From Levilactobacillus tujiorum (GTDB lineage: Bacteria > Bacillota > Bacilli > Lactobacillales > Lactobacillaceae), in contig NZ_JAAXLK010000014.1 of the NCBI RefSeq assembly GCF_012641185.1, forward strand, positions 1 through 64,000: DNA of 64,000 nt, read 5' to 3'. Shown piece after piece: positions 17,789 through 26,628 of the stretch (positions are counted from its first letter, which is position 1; every line of letters starts with the position of its first letter). A model generated the notes under the pieces. That model saw only the letters and a program-made list of their open reading frames with translations. It had not been told where the DNA came from and ran no database searches. The position numbers were made by a program, and so were the translations under genes.

Positions 17789-17962
17789 GTAGCCGAGAGT
17801 GAGCTGAATTTGAGCTCAGCCGTGGGATTTACCAAGTGGGTTTCTTGGTAAATGGCGACTTTGACACGTGTTCTTCGGGTCAAAGCGAGGTTAGAGACCG
17901 CTCTATGGCTCTAGCCGTCCTCCCCACAGCATTCCAGCTCAAATTTGGCGAACGGCAAGGCG
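17789..17962 (+). repeat. Structured repeat A, copy 2
   Basis: The same architecture as the other A copies, with compensated changes. The third stem is CTTTGAC/GTCAAAG (17859 and 17879) where others have CTTTGAG/CTCAAAG. The fourth is GGTTAGAG/CTCTAGCC (17889 and 17909) where others have GGTCAGAG/CTCTGGCC. Beyond 17962 about 70 bases are shared with the 26.1 kb and 43.3 kb loci. Confidence 0.85.
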
Positions 17963-18050
17963 GTAGAGATTATCTGTTTGTCTATTTTTCAAAAGCGTAA
18001 TGCCGCGGCCTTTACAGAACCCTTTTAAGCTTCAACTTTTAGATGATATT

Positions 18051-18096
18051 AAAAAAGACCACTAAACCGATGATTGACGTCATCAGTCTAGTGGCC
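18051..18096 (-). terminator. Terminator of the teichoic acid gene pair
   Basis: Read leftward, GGCCACTAGACTGATGA and TCATCGGTTTAGTGGTC pair and are followed by T6. Confidence 0.85.
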
Positions 18097-18116
18097 TTAC
18101 TGGTTAAATAGCGAAG

Positions 18117-20432
18117 TTACTTCAAGTCAGACTCATTGAAGAAGGTCTCGACCACGCGTTGCGAAGCGTGACCGTCTTCCCAAGCGTTGAAGCGCTGACT
18201 GAACTTGGCGTAAGCCGCCGCGTAGTCCTGCGTGACTTGTGGGAGGTGGTGGAGGGCATTCAACACGTCATCATTGGTCTTCAACAGCGGTCCCGGCAGG
18301 TCCTTCTCCATATCGAGGTAGAAGCCCCGTAGGACACTCCCGTACTTTTCGTAATCGTAAACGAAGTAGAGAATCGGCCGTTTCAGGATCGCATAGTCGA
18401 AGAAGACACTGGAGTAGTCGGTGATCAGGACATCGGAAATCAAGTATAGTTCCGCGATGTCGTCGTAGCTAGATTCATTGTAAACGAAGTCCCCGAAGCC
18501 AGTGGTGTCGAGGTGCTCAGTGATAAAGTAGTGGGTCCGTAGAACCAGCACGTACTCATCGCCCAGCTCACGCTTCAGTCGATTGATGTCGAGTTTCAAC
18601 GTGAACTTGTAATCCCCAACGCCATAGTAATCATCGTCACGCCAAGTCGGGGCGTAGAGGATGATTTTTTTGTCTAGGGGAATCCCGAGTTTTTCCTTAA
18701 TCTGGCGCGCGCGGTCATCGCGGTTCGGTGCGCTGAGGATGTCGTTGCGGGGATATCCCGACTTCAACATTTTAGCGACGGGATACATGAAGGCGTGCTC
18801 GAAGACGTCTACGGAAAATTGGTTCGCGGTAACTAAGTAGTCCCACTGTCGGGATTGCTGGAAGAAAATCTGTTTGTACAGCGGGTTGGCACTCGCCACG
18901 TTATCCATATCGAAGACCAGATGCTTGAGGGGTGTACCGTGCCAAGTGGCGAGAAACTTCGTGCCGGGACGCTTGACGAACCATTTCGGTTGGCGCATGT
19001 TGATCACTTGAAATTTAGAAGTGGCCAAATAGTACATATACCGCCAGCCAAAACGTTTAACCACGGTCGTATGCGGTTGGCCCTTCGGCATGCCAGTGAC
19101 CCCCGGGTTAGAAATCCAGACGTGCTTAAATTGACCAGGATAATGGGCTTGCAAGTAATTGTAGACGGCCTTAGGGCTATCCGAGAAGTTGCGGCCCAGG
19201 AAGGATTCGTAGAGAATCGTCTTAGATTTGATGGGCAGCTTGGTGAACCACCACGTGTAAGCTAACCGGGTAATTCCCCGTCCGCGGTGCTTAATGACCC
19301 GCCCTAATTGGCGTAAATGAACAATGCGGTTAATGGCGTGCCGCGGGTAGACCGGTTGCCGCCGAATCCGCGTTAAGATGTGGCGACTCAGCATGGAGAT
19401 TTCGCCCAAGGCTTCATCATCGACCAACTGTAAGAACTGGTGAAGCTGCGTCATAAAGTTGGGGATGTCGACGATGGTGGCGGAATCAACGGTCTCGCTG
19501 GTTGCTAGAGCCATGTACAAGAAACGGTGGAGACGGTAGAGGCAGTAGCGACTAAAGGCCAAGTGCAGGTCGGGATCAGTGATAGCGACGAGACTGTTCT
19601 GCCAGGCTGCCACGCGTTGTTGCCATCTGTCCGGGACATCGAGCTGATGCACGGAAGGTTGGTTGACGGGATCATTGTGTTTGACCCGGATATAGGTGGG
19701 GTTGGCTAACCGGACGTAGGCTGTGGTGCGCGCCATGACTTGGGTGAGAAAGGTGTAGTCTGGATAAAGGGCATTGGTTTCATCGAAGCTTAACTGGTTA
19801 TCTTGGACCAGTTGGCGGTTGATCACCTTACCCGTAATCTTGAGTTGACGATTAAACTGTTCCCACCGATTAACCCCAGCATTACGCGTAAATTTATGTT
19901 CCAGCCAGTTGAGCGCTGCCGGGGCCACCGTGGTTGTCGGGGTTAGCTGCCCTAACACGACAGTTTCCAGGTTCAGTGCGTGGTTCTTGGGTTGACGGCG
20001 TTTGGCACCGCCCCATTTAGGCAAACTATCCGGCACGTTGGTCTGATCCTGGCTGGCGACAAAGGAAGTGTGTGGCTCATAGGTTGGAAACTGATAGAGG
20101 TCAGCAAGGGTGTCCGCTGGCAGTGGGTCAATCGCAGCCAGTTCAGCTAAGGCATTAGGCGTGAGGTAGTCATCGCTGTCGATGAAGACGAGCCAATCCC
20201 CAGTCGCAACTTGGATGGCGGCGTTGCGCGCGGCCCCCAGCGTTTGGCCGGTGAAAGTGATTTGATGAACCGGAAAGGCCGTTTGCCAGTCAGGGGTGGT
20301 TAAATCTAAGGGCGTATTTAACGCGATGAGCCACTCAAAATCTTGGTTGACTTGCATCGTCAGATTTTGCCGCAACGCCAATAGTTGGGGTAATTCTGCC
20401 GATTGACAAGGAGTAATAATACTAAATTTCAT
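18117..20432 (-). CDS. Bifunctional GT2 glycosyltransferase / CDP-glycerol glycerophosphotransferase (TagF-like)
   Basis: A 771-residue two-domain enzyme at the inner membrane face. The N-terminal GT2 domain (about residues 1-330) has FSIITPC, GAARNAA and the DSDD metal site near 86. The C-terminal half (about 380-771) is a CDP-glycerol:poly(glycerophosphate) glycerophosphotransferase: WHGTPLKH near 497, YPRNDI near 555, ILYAPTWRDD near 590, and TDYSSVFFDYA near 675. DGHASQRV stands at the C terminus. Such fusions make or decorate wall teichoic acid or a related glycerophosphate polymer. The upstream gene ends 9 bases before it, so the two form an operon. No tagB, tagD or tagGH is in the window, which suggests an accessory polymer modification. 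Confidence 0.88.
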   Translation of the reverse strand: MKFSIITPCQSAELPQLLALRQNLTMQVNQDFEWLIALNTPLDLTTPDWQTAFPVHQITFTGQTLGAARNAAIQVATGDWLVFIDSDDYLTPNALAELAAIDPLPADTLADLYQFPTYEPHTSFVASQDQTNVPDSLPKWGGAKRRQPKNHALNLETVVLGQLTPTTTVAPAALNWLEHKFTRNAGVNRWEQFNRQLKITGKVINRQLVQDNQLSFDETNALYPDYTFLTQVMARTTAYVRLANPTYIRVKHNDPVNQPSVHQLDVPDRWQQRVAAWQNSLVAITDPDLHLAFSRYCLYRLHRFLYMALATSETVDSATIVDIPNFMTQLHQFLQLVDDEALGEISMLSRHILTRIRRQPVYPRHAINRIVHLRQLGRVIKHRGRGITRLAYTWWFTKLPIKSKTILYESFLGRNFSDSPKAVYNYLQAHYPGQFKHVWISNPGVTGMPKGQPHTTVVKRFGWRYMYYLATSKFQVINMRQPKWFVKRPGTKFLATWHGTPLKHLVFDMDNVASANPLYKQIFFQQSRQWDYLVTANQFSVDVFEHAFMYPVAKMLKSGYPRNDILSAPNRDDRARQIKEKLGIPLDKKIILYAPTWRDDDYYGVGDYKFTLKLDINRLKRELGDEYVLVLRTHYFITEHLDTTGFGDFVYNESSYDDIAELYLISDVLITDYSSVFFDYAILKRPILYFVYDYEKYGSVLRGFYLDMEKDLPGPLLKTNDDVLNALHHLPQVTQDYAAAYAKFSQRFNAWEDGHASQRVVETFFNESDLK

Positions 20433-20441
20433 GAGTGCCTC

Positions 20442-21374
20442 CTAGTAGAACAGCTGGTGAGCAACGCGAGGGGACAGCATGTGCAGTAGTCCCAGGCGTG
20501 ACCAGCGGTGAGTGGGGTGCAGCGTCCGTTGCTTGATACGGGCTAAAAGCGCCAGGTGTGCGGAACGGGAGAGTTGCTTGTGTCCAGCGGTCGTCAGTAG
20601 GGTATTCAGTTGCCGTTGGAAGTAGTCCGCGTAAACGGGCTGCCACATGACGTCTAGCTTGGTAGCGTCAATCGCTTCTAATTCGTTGAGCCAGGCAATG
20701 GGGGTGGCTTCTGCCCACATCTCGCGCTGGAGAGTGGGAACGTGTAGCCGGACAATATCTGGCGCTTGACGAAGAACCGCGAAGGCTTGGGCGGCCGAAC
20801 ACAGTGGTAACGTCGGCGTCAACAATTCAGCCGGCAGGAGAATCCCAGTTGGCCGAATACGTTGCGTCAACAGGCGACCGTTTTGGAGATTCGTTTGGAC
20901 GCTGTAACTTTGCAGGCTCCACAGCGTGATTAACCGTTCGGTGGCGTCGTCGATCGTGGCGGACGTGAGTTGCCGATAGGTCTGTTGAAGCATCGATTCC
21001 TGATGATCGGCCACGTAAGCCATGATTTGATCGTCTAATGGGGTCGATGTATCAAAGGCAGCTAGGCTGATGGGACTACCGGGATGTTTAGCCATAACTT
21101 GGGCCCATTGCTGCAGGGCACCCGGTAGTAGGTGATCCGTTTCGCGTAAATTAATGATGTAATGGTCTGCGGTTAACGTAGTTGAGTGTTGGTTAATGGT
21201 AACTTGCCAGTCAGTAAGTTGCTGTTGCTGAGCTGCTGTAAGCGTTTGCCCCGCTGGTAACTGCAAGTTAAAAGTTGCGGCTGCAAAATTCTGCTGTGTG
21301 AACTCCCCGACTAGTGTGGTTAGACACGACCAGTCCAGCTGATTTTGCGGCACGACATTGATTAAAATGTGCAT
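20442..21374 (-). CDS. Glycosyltransferase-like partner of the TagF-type enzyme
   Basis: A 310-residue protein of uncertain function. MHILINVVPQNQ at the start and the linear alpha/beta layout resemble the N-terminal part of a GT2-like protein (compare FSIITPCQSAELPQL in the next gene), but no DxD metal site is evident; HYIINLRETDHLLPGAL occupies the place where IDSDDYLTPNAL stands in the neighbour. It may be a degenerate glycosyltransferase or accessory subunit. I chose the ATG at 21374, 6 bases after AAGGG, rather than an upstream frame extension. The 9 base gap to the TagF-like gene indicates co-transcription. Confidence 0.7.
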   Translation of the reverse strand: MHILINVVPQNQLDWSCLTTLVGEFTQQNFAAATFNLQLPAGQTLTAAQQQQLTDWQVTINQHSTTLTADHYIINLRETDHLLPGALQQWAQVMAKHPGSPISLAAFDTSTPLDDQIMAYVADHQESMLQQTYRQLTSATIDDATERLITLWSLQSYSVQTNLQNGRLLTQRIRPTGILLPAELLTPTLPLCSAAQAFAVLRQAPDIVRLHVPTLQREMWAEATPIAWLNELEAIDATKLDVMWQPVYADYFQRQLNTLLTTAGHKQLSRSAHLALLARIKQRTLHPTHRWSRLGLLHMLSPRVAHQLFY

Positions 21375-21600
21375 GTTTTTCCCTTCTCCGATGAAGTATG
21401 TAGCTGATAAATGAAACCTGACAGAGCTATAACTCACATATTATACCGGGTTTGTAAGCCCGGTGCACGACTTATTTAAAACTTGGTTGAAAAACTTAAC
21501 CTTTAGAGTCATTGATGATCAAAAGACCATGATTTTACCGGATAGGCGTTTGACTTAGCTAGTTAGTGTCACTGTTTCTAGTACCATAAAAATAACGGCA

Positions 21601-21652
21601 GTCAAAAAGGTCCCACCAAATTCATCACGAATTTGGCGAGACCTTTTTGACG
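21601..21652. terminator. Bidirectional terminator
   Basis: GTCAAAAAGGTC, CCAAATT and their complements form a nearly perfect long stem (21601-21652) with A5/T5 tracts built in. It ends the leftward HxlR gene. Confidence 0.85.
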
Positions 21653-21659
21653 TATTCAC

Positions 21660-22022
21660 TTACACATCATCCCGACTCAGCAAGGTGATGGATTCACCGC
21701 TAGCTTGGCGTCGGTCGATATTATCTTCGCCCCACACGCACAGCTCGTGGAGAATGCCAGATAATGATTGGCCGTAGTCCGTGAGCGCGTAGTCGACACG
21801 GGGTGGGACCTGTTGGTAGACGTGACGGGACACGATGTTGGCGGCTTCCAGTTCGCGCAGTTGTTGGGTTAACATCTTCTGCGAGATTTGGGGGATAGCT
21901 CGGGCCAACTCGCCAGTACGCATGGTATGGTGCCGCAAATGGCAGAGAATAATCGACTTCCATTTACCGCCGATGATTTCCATCGTGGCTTCGACACCAA
22001 TGTGATAAGTTTTTGTGGGCAT
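21660..22022 (-). CDS. HxlR-family transcriptional regulator
   Basis: A 120-residue HxlR (DUF24) winged-helix protein. GGKWKSIILCHLRHHTMRTGELARAIPQISQKMLTQQLRELEA (residues about 16-58) is the family core. The ATG at 22022 follows AGGAGG. It is divergent from an MFS transporter gene with about 120 bases between them, the standard arrangement for an HxlR regulator and its efflux target. HxlR proteins often respond to electrophiles or drugs; the one Cys (ILCHL) lies in the HTH region. Confidence 0.88.
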   Translation of the reverse strand: MPTKTYHIGVEATMEIIGGKWKSIILCHLRHHTMRTGELARAIPQISQKMLTQQLRELEAANIVSRHVYQQVPPRVDYALTDYGQSLSGILHELCVWGEDNIDRRQASGESITLLSRDDV

Positions 22023-22145
22023 AAAACGGCCTCCTGACTGATGGTTACTTTTTGGTGGGTAGGGCACTTTAAAGTGGGTTCTTGTTCTAAAGTTCTTAGC
22101 CAGTATAATCAATATTTATCGAGTTCGCAATTCAAGGAGGTCATT

Positions 22146-23348
22146 ATGACAAAAAAACTTTCACCAACTTTTACATTACTGGCATTGGCCGTGAGCGCCT
22201 TCGCCATTGGGTCCACTGAATTTATCAGCGTGGGATTAATTCCCTTATTGATCCAAAGCTTCCACGTCAGCTTGGCACAGGCGGGGCTGACAGTCTCAGT
22301 TTACGCACTAGGCATCATGGTCGGCGCACCCGTCATGACCTTACTGACGGGGCAGATCAACCGGCACACATTGATGGTCATCATCATGTTATTGTTCATT
22401 ACAGGAAATTTAGTGGCGGCTTTTGCCCCAGCCTTTAGCGTGTTACTAGCGGGACGGGTCATTGCGGCCTTAGCCCACGGCATCTTCATGACGGTGGCAT
22501 CGGTGATTGCGGCAGATGTCGTCGCGCCATCTAAACGGGCGTCGGCCATTGCCGTCATGTTCACGGGCTTGACGGTTGCCACCGTAACGGGGGTTCCGCT
22601 GGGCACCATGATCGGCCAACTAGGTGGTTGGCGGTGGTCGTTCATCTTTATCAGTGTGATCGGTCTGATCGGCTTAATTGCCGACTACCTGTTGGTGCCG
22701 CGCAACCTGCCATTACCTAGCAAAGCAACTGCCCGTGGCATCTTACGGGTGCTGGGTAATCCCCAGATTGTCTTGGCGCTATTGGTCACGGCGCTAGGCT
22801 ACGGTGGAACTTTTGTGGCTTACACGTATCTTTCACCGTTGCTGGAACAACGGATGGGCTGGTCTAGCAGTGCGGTGGTGGTCATTCTGGTCGTTTACGG
22901 ACTGATGGTTGCCATTGGCAATACGCTAGGCGGTCGGTGGGCCAATGCTAAGCCGTTGGCGGCGCTACTGAAGATGTTTACGGGATTATTTGCGACGCTG
23001 TTGGTGTTAACGTTGACGGCGAATAGTCAGTGGCTAGGCCTGCTGACGGTTCTCGTGATGGGATTCTTTGCCTTCATGAATGTTCCGGGCCTGCAGCTGT
23101 ACATTGTCCAACTAGCCGAGAAATACACGCCAGCAGATATCACCATGGCTTCGGCGCTAAATATTTCGGCGTTTAATGTCGGCATTGCCCTAGGATCGGG
23201 GATTGGCGGCCAAGTAACTAGTCAGGTTGGCCTGGGTTGGACACCACTCTTTGGTGCGGGCATGGTTGCCATTAGTATTGTCCTGACGATCGGGTTGATT
23301 CGATTGGCTCGGCCTTCAAAGTTCTTGATTCGCAAGTTCAATCACTAA
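22146..23348 (+). CDS. MFS efflux transporter (DHA1, YdhP/PbuE type)
   Basis: A 400-residue, 12-helix major facilitator. FAIGSTEFISVGLIPLL in helix 1 is typical of the AraJ/YdhP/PbuE group, which exports purines, sugars or drugs. Motif A-like LTGQINRHTLM and motif C-like GVPLGTMIGQLGGWRWSF support a drug:proton antiporter. AAGGAGG lies 6 bases before the ATG at 22146. It is divergent from the HxlR gene and probably controlled by it. A degenerate structured repeat follows rather than a clear terminator. The substrate is unknown. Confidence 0.9.
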   Translation: MTKKLSPTFTLLALAVSAFAIGSTEFISVGLIPLLIQSFHVSLAQAGLTVSVYALGIMVGAPVMTLLTGQINRHTLMVIIMLLFITGNLVAAFAPAFSVLLAGRVIAALAHGIFMTVASVIAADVVAPSKRASAIAVMFTGLTVATVTGVPLGTMIGQLGGWRWSFIFISVIGLIGLIADYLLVPRNLPLPSKATARGILRVLGNPQIVLALLVTALGYGGTFVAYTYLSPLLEQRMGWSSSAVVVILVVYGLMVAIGNTLGGRWANAKPLAALLKMFTGLFATLLVLTLTANSQWLGLLTVLVMGFFAFMNVPGLQLYIVQLAEKYTPADITMASALNISAFNVGIALGSGIGGQVTSQVGLGWTPLFGAGMVAISIVLTIGLIRLARPSKFLIRKFNH

Positions 23349-23372
23349 AACAGACAATATGGATAGGACTGT

Positions 23373-23541
23373 CGCCTTGCCGGTCAGCAGATATGGGCTG
23401 GATCGGTGCGAACACAACTTGAAGTCTCGAAAGTACCGAGTCTCCAAGCTTGGTTTTCTACTAAGCCAGCAAGAAGAGCACTTACTGACTAAGTAGAACG
23501 ACGCGCCTGAGCCCATATCTGCTGACCTCACGGCTGACATA
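23373..23541 (-). repeat. Divergent structured repeat A'
   Basis: The ends match A (CGCCTTGCCG ... CTCACGGCT). The outer stem is a perfect 17 bp pair, GTCAGCAGATATGGGCT at 23383-23399 with AGCCCATATCTGCTGAC at 23510-23526, most of it unlike that of other A copies. Inside, two further imperfect hairpins replace the usual three. Confidence 0.75.
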
Positions 23542-23573
23542 GTGCCTTTAGCTGACTGAGATAATGCCTATCA

Positions 23574-23668
23574 CGGTTGCTATCAGTTGAATGGAAACTA
23601 CTCTAATTCCTACTCGAATAAAACGCAATTGGAGTCGAGAGAGATTAGAGCTGATAGCCGCAGGTGAC
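23574..23668 (+). repeat. Degenerate structured repeat B'
   Basis: GCTATCAG/CTGATAGC (23579-23586 and 23651-23658) encloses CTCTAAT/ATTAGAG (23601-23607 and 23644-23650), and the end GCCGCAGGTGAC matches B. It lies next to A' in the usual A-B order. The rest of the 23.35-23.92 kb gap holds a further AT-rich stretch and a CGGCAG-type hairpin near 23760. Confidence 0.55.
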
Positions 23669-23921
23669 TGGTATTGACAATTTTCAGTCCATTACTTTAG
23701 CCACTCAGCTCCTGAAAATTTTCAACGTTTGGACCATTAATTTAATCTCTTAAAATGACACGGCAGGGTAGTAAATACGCTGTCGTTTTATTTAACCTCA
23801 AATGAAATCGCTAACATTAGTGAGTGAATATTTAATTATTTGTATTCAGATTTTTTTATACCGTCAACTACCGTAAGCTTGTATAATTTGTTTTGAGCTA
23901 AAGCAGATTAGGGGGATTACA

Positions 23922-26045
23922 GTGAAGAAAGTCACTTTTTTAGCGTTGTTGATAGGGGCGCTGTTTTTCTGGGGACAGCCCACGCTTGCTCAGGCAGATG
24001 GTGAGGCTGATTTGGCCCACGCTATCGCGACGGCGCCACGCGGCATTCCGTTAGATCACGTCTTTACGACGGACATTCCCGGGTCGGCAACTAAGTTATT
24101 GGATTCGCCGACGGTCCCTAAATCAATTGCCCAAATTACGCCTGAAGTGCCCAACCAAGTGGGCGCAATTTGGTCACGGATGGGGACGGGCGAACAACGC
24201 AATCAGTTTAACCTAAGTAGTGAAATGAAAATGGGGTTCTGGTTTTATTTCGGTAACAAGGGGGATGCTGCCGGCGAGGGGATGGCCTTTGTGGTGCAAA
24301 ATTCACCTGACAAAGACAAAACGCTGGGACTAAGTGGTCAATCGTTAGGCGTCTGGGGGTTGGTTAGCACTGGCGATAAGGAGAAGTCAGCGACCATTGC
24401 CAAAACTGCGATTCAAAAGAGTTGGGCGCTGGAACTGGATACGCACGCTAATGCAGACTATCGCGATTTAACGGGGTATTTTGATGGGGCGCGTGCTACG
24501 AGAAATAATCCGCACATTGCGTATGCATCACCGGCGGATAAAGATTATTACGTTAATGTTCCGGAAGCCGGAGTGGGTCGAAGTGGAAACTATACGTTGC
24601 GACACTACCACGCGAACCCGCTCGTGCATGGTGCGGATGGAAACTGGCATCATTTGACGATGATGTGGCATCCCGCCAGAGAGTACTTAGAATACTATTA
24701 TGATGATATCGATCCGGTGACAAATGAGCAACGAGAGTGGTTTAATTCTGATAGTTTTCACGTAAAAAAAGATGATATCACAGCTGGTGAACAGGATTTG
24801 ACCAAGGTTTTCTGGGGGATCACGGGTTCCACCGGACCACTTAATACATCGAATAACCTCGTGATGATTGATCATTCATCATCACTGGGAAAGGTGACCA
24901 CTGCGGTTCATTTGGATAATAAGACCCAGCAGAAAGAAGTTATGGCGGGAGACAAAGTGGCGGCTGGGGATCAGCTGACTTATCGCTACGAGTTCGACTA
25001 TCAACCAACAGAAGATGAACAGGCGCTGGCGCCATTGACGATGACCATGCCAGTACCAGAAGGCTTGGCCGTGAGTCAAGGACGGGTGACCTACGATGAT
25101 CATACGGAAGATCAGATTGGCCCACCCCAGGATGGACAGCTGAAGATGACGTGGTCCAAATCGCTGACCAAAAATCGGCATCACGCCACGGTCACACTGA
25201 CTGGACGGGCGTTGCCGGCGCTGCAGACGACGACTCGCCCCGCGGCCATCGCGAACTTTTACGGGGATAATTATCAGACGAGTCTAAAGGCGCCGGAGTA
25301 TCAGGTGGCTGGTGGCCTTTACTTGCAGCTAAAAAACTTGGGGGATGATGTGCAGGTGGTGAAACGCCACGAAGCCGCGACGGTCAAGGTGCGTTTACAA
25401 AATGGGGATCTACCATTAGAGCCCGCCGTAGTCGCGCAGTACCCGTTGCACATCAAACTAAACGGCGCGGTACATTCGCTGGCGGAGTTCGATGGTCAAC
25501 TCAGTGGGGATACGTATCAGCTGCGGCTACCGGGAAAGGTCTTGCATGAGGGTGAGAACACGCTAGAATTACAGGCAACCGATGGTGACAAGCAGTCTAA
25601 TAATGTGAGCATTTCACTAGTCCAATCACCGGGCACCCTGAGTTTTGAGCAAGTTCCGCAGAAGGTTTCCTTTGCGTCGGGGACCTTGACTGGACAGAAG
25701 CTGCAGCTGGGACGAAATCATGATTGGCAGCTGGCCGTTCGAGATGAACGGGGCCCGCAAAAGCATTGGCGGCTCCAGGTGGCTTTGCATGAGGATTTCA
25801 TGACGGACGCTCACCGAGAGTTGCGGGGAGAACCCATTGTGATTAAGTCCGGCGCGTTGCAACAGCCGGTTGATCCAGCGGGGGCCACCGTGATCGACAA
25901 GCAAAGCCAGAGTGATAGTGAAGTGACTTGGCTAGAAGATGAGCTGAAGAAAGAAAAGATGGATATTCTGTTGGCGGTTGCGGCGGATGCGCTGCACGGA
26001 CAGTATTCGGGAACCTTACAGTGGACGCTGACCAACGCAGAGTAG
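23922..26045 (+). CDS. Secreted L-type lectin / WxL-domain surface protein 1
   Basis: A 707-residue exported protein. Signal peptide about 1-26. Residues about 40-310 are a bacterial legume-type (L-type) lectin fold: GAIWSR, FWFYFGNKGDAAGEGMAFVVQN, GQSLGVWG, WALELDTHAN and HHLTMMWHP. The C terminus is a WxL domain: DWQLAVRD and HWRLQVAL near 600, ending YSGTLQWTLTNAE. WxL domains bind peptidoglycan non-covalently, so the protein is probably displayed on the wall and binds glycans. GTG start after GGGGGA. It is paralogous to the protein at 26629-28785; each has its own transcription unit. No DUF916 partner is in the window. Confidence 0.82.
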   Translation: MKKVTFLALLIGALFFWGQPTLAQADGEADLAHAIATAPRGIPLDHVFTTDIPGSATKLLDSPTVPKSIAQITPEVPNQVGAIWSRMGTGEQRNQFNLSSEMKMGFWFYFGNKGDAAGEGMAFVVQNSPDKDKTLGLSGQSLGVWGLVSTGDKEKSATIAKTAIQKSWALELDTHANADYRDLTGYFDGARATRNNPHIAYASPADKDYYVNVPEAGVGRSGNYTLRHYHANPLVHGADGNWHHLTMMWHPAREYLEYYYDDIDPVTNEQREWFNSDSFHVKKDDITAGEQDLTKVFWGITGSTGPLNTSNNLVMIDHSSSLGKVTTAVHLDNKTQQKEVMAGDKVAAGDQLTYRYEFDYQPTEDEQALAPLTMTMPVPEGLAVSQGRVTYDDHTEDQIGPPQDGQLKMTWSKSLTKNRHHATVTLTGRALPALQTTTRPAAIANFYGDNYQTSLKAPEYQVAGGLYLQLKNLGDDVQVVKRHEAATVKVRLQNGDLPLEPAVVAQYPLHIKLNGAVHSLAEFDGQLSGDTYQLRLPGKVLHEGENTLELQATDGDKQSNNVSISLVQSPGTLSFEQVPQKVSFASGTLTGQKLQLGRNHDWQLAVRDERGPQKHWRLQVALHEDFMTDAHRELRGEPIVIKSGALQQPVDPAGATVIDKQSQSDSEVTWLEDELKKEKMDILLAVAADALHGQYSGTLQWTLTNAE

Positions 26046-26076
26046 CCACGATATTAGCCGAAAAATTAAAGATGAG

Positions 26077-26109
26077 TTGCGTCTGGGGCTAGTCCTCAGG
26101 CGCTTTTTT
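26077..26109 (+). terminator. Terminator after lectin/WxL gene 1
   Basis: GCGTCTGGGG and TCCTCAGGCGC pair around CTAG and are followed by T6. Confidence 0.8.
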
Positions 26110-26196
26110 AATTGGTCGCTAAAGGTTGAACGATAAAAGGGTTTTGTAAAGGCTGTGGTATTACGCTTGAATGATTGAAAAATAGATATTTTCTAC

Positions 26197-26299
26197 CGCC
26201 TTGCCGTTCGCCAACTTTGAGCTGGAACGCTGTGGGGAGGACCGTTTCTCAGGCCGCAGGCGGTCCCCACAGCAGGCGGAAGCTCTGCCAGCCGCAGGG
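26197..26299. repeat. A/B deletion hybrid
   Basis: The element begins like the end of A (CGCCTTGCCGTTCGCC, then TTTGAGCTGGAACGCTG) and at GGGGAGGACCG (26234-26244) switches to the 3' part of B (TTTCTCAGGCCGCAGG ... TCTGCCAGCCGCAGG). GGAGGAC occurs in both parents, so a deletion between those 7 bp repeats explains the hybrid. Confidence 0.75.
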
Positions 26300-26628
26300 A
26301 ACGGATTTAGACTATTCTTCAGACTAAAATCCTGGTCACTTTAGCGTTGGTAATGACTTTAGTTCGTTCCACTCTAAGTCGATCCGCTAGTGATGGGGCT
26401 TAATCAATGCTGACTTTGCGTGGCTGGTCAATTTTAACCGCTGGGCCTTCGGAAAACGCAACGGCTGGCAGAATTGAGAAACCTTGATACGACAAGGATT
26501 CTAGTTGTTCACAATTATATTTCACACAATTAATTGGCGAACTTGCTGGTTTAGGGTTTTCAGCGTCGATTTCTTCGGTATAATCGCTTAGCGAGTGTAA
26601 TTCGAGAACATACGGGAGGAAAACGAAA
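26300..26628. other. Gap upstream of the second lectin gene
   Basis: The first 45 bases share the B-side flank TTAGACTATTCTTCAGACTAAAA (hairpin TTAGACT/AGTCTAA) with the 17.5 kb locus. The rest holds no supported gene and should include the promoter of the lectin gene. Confidence 0.4.
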
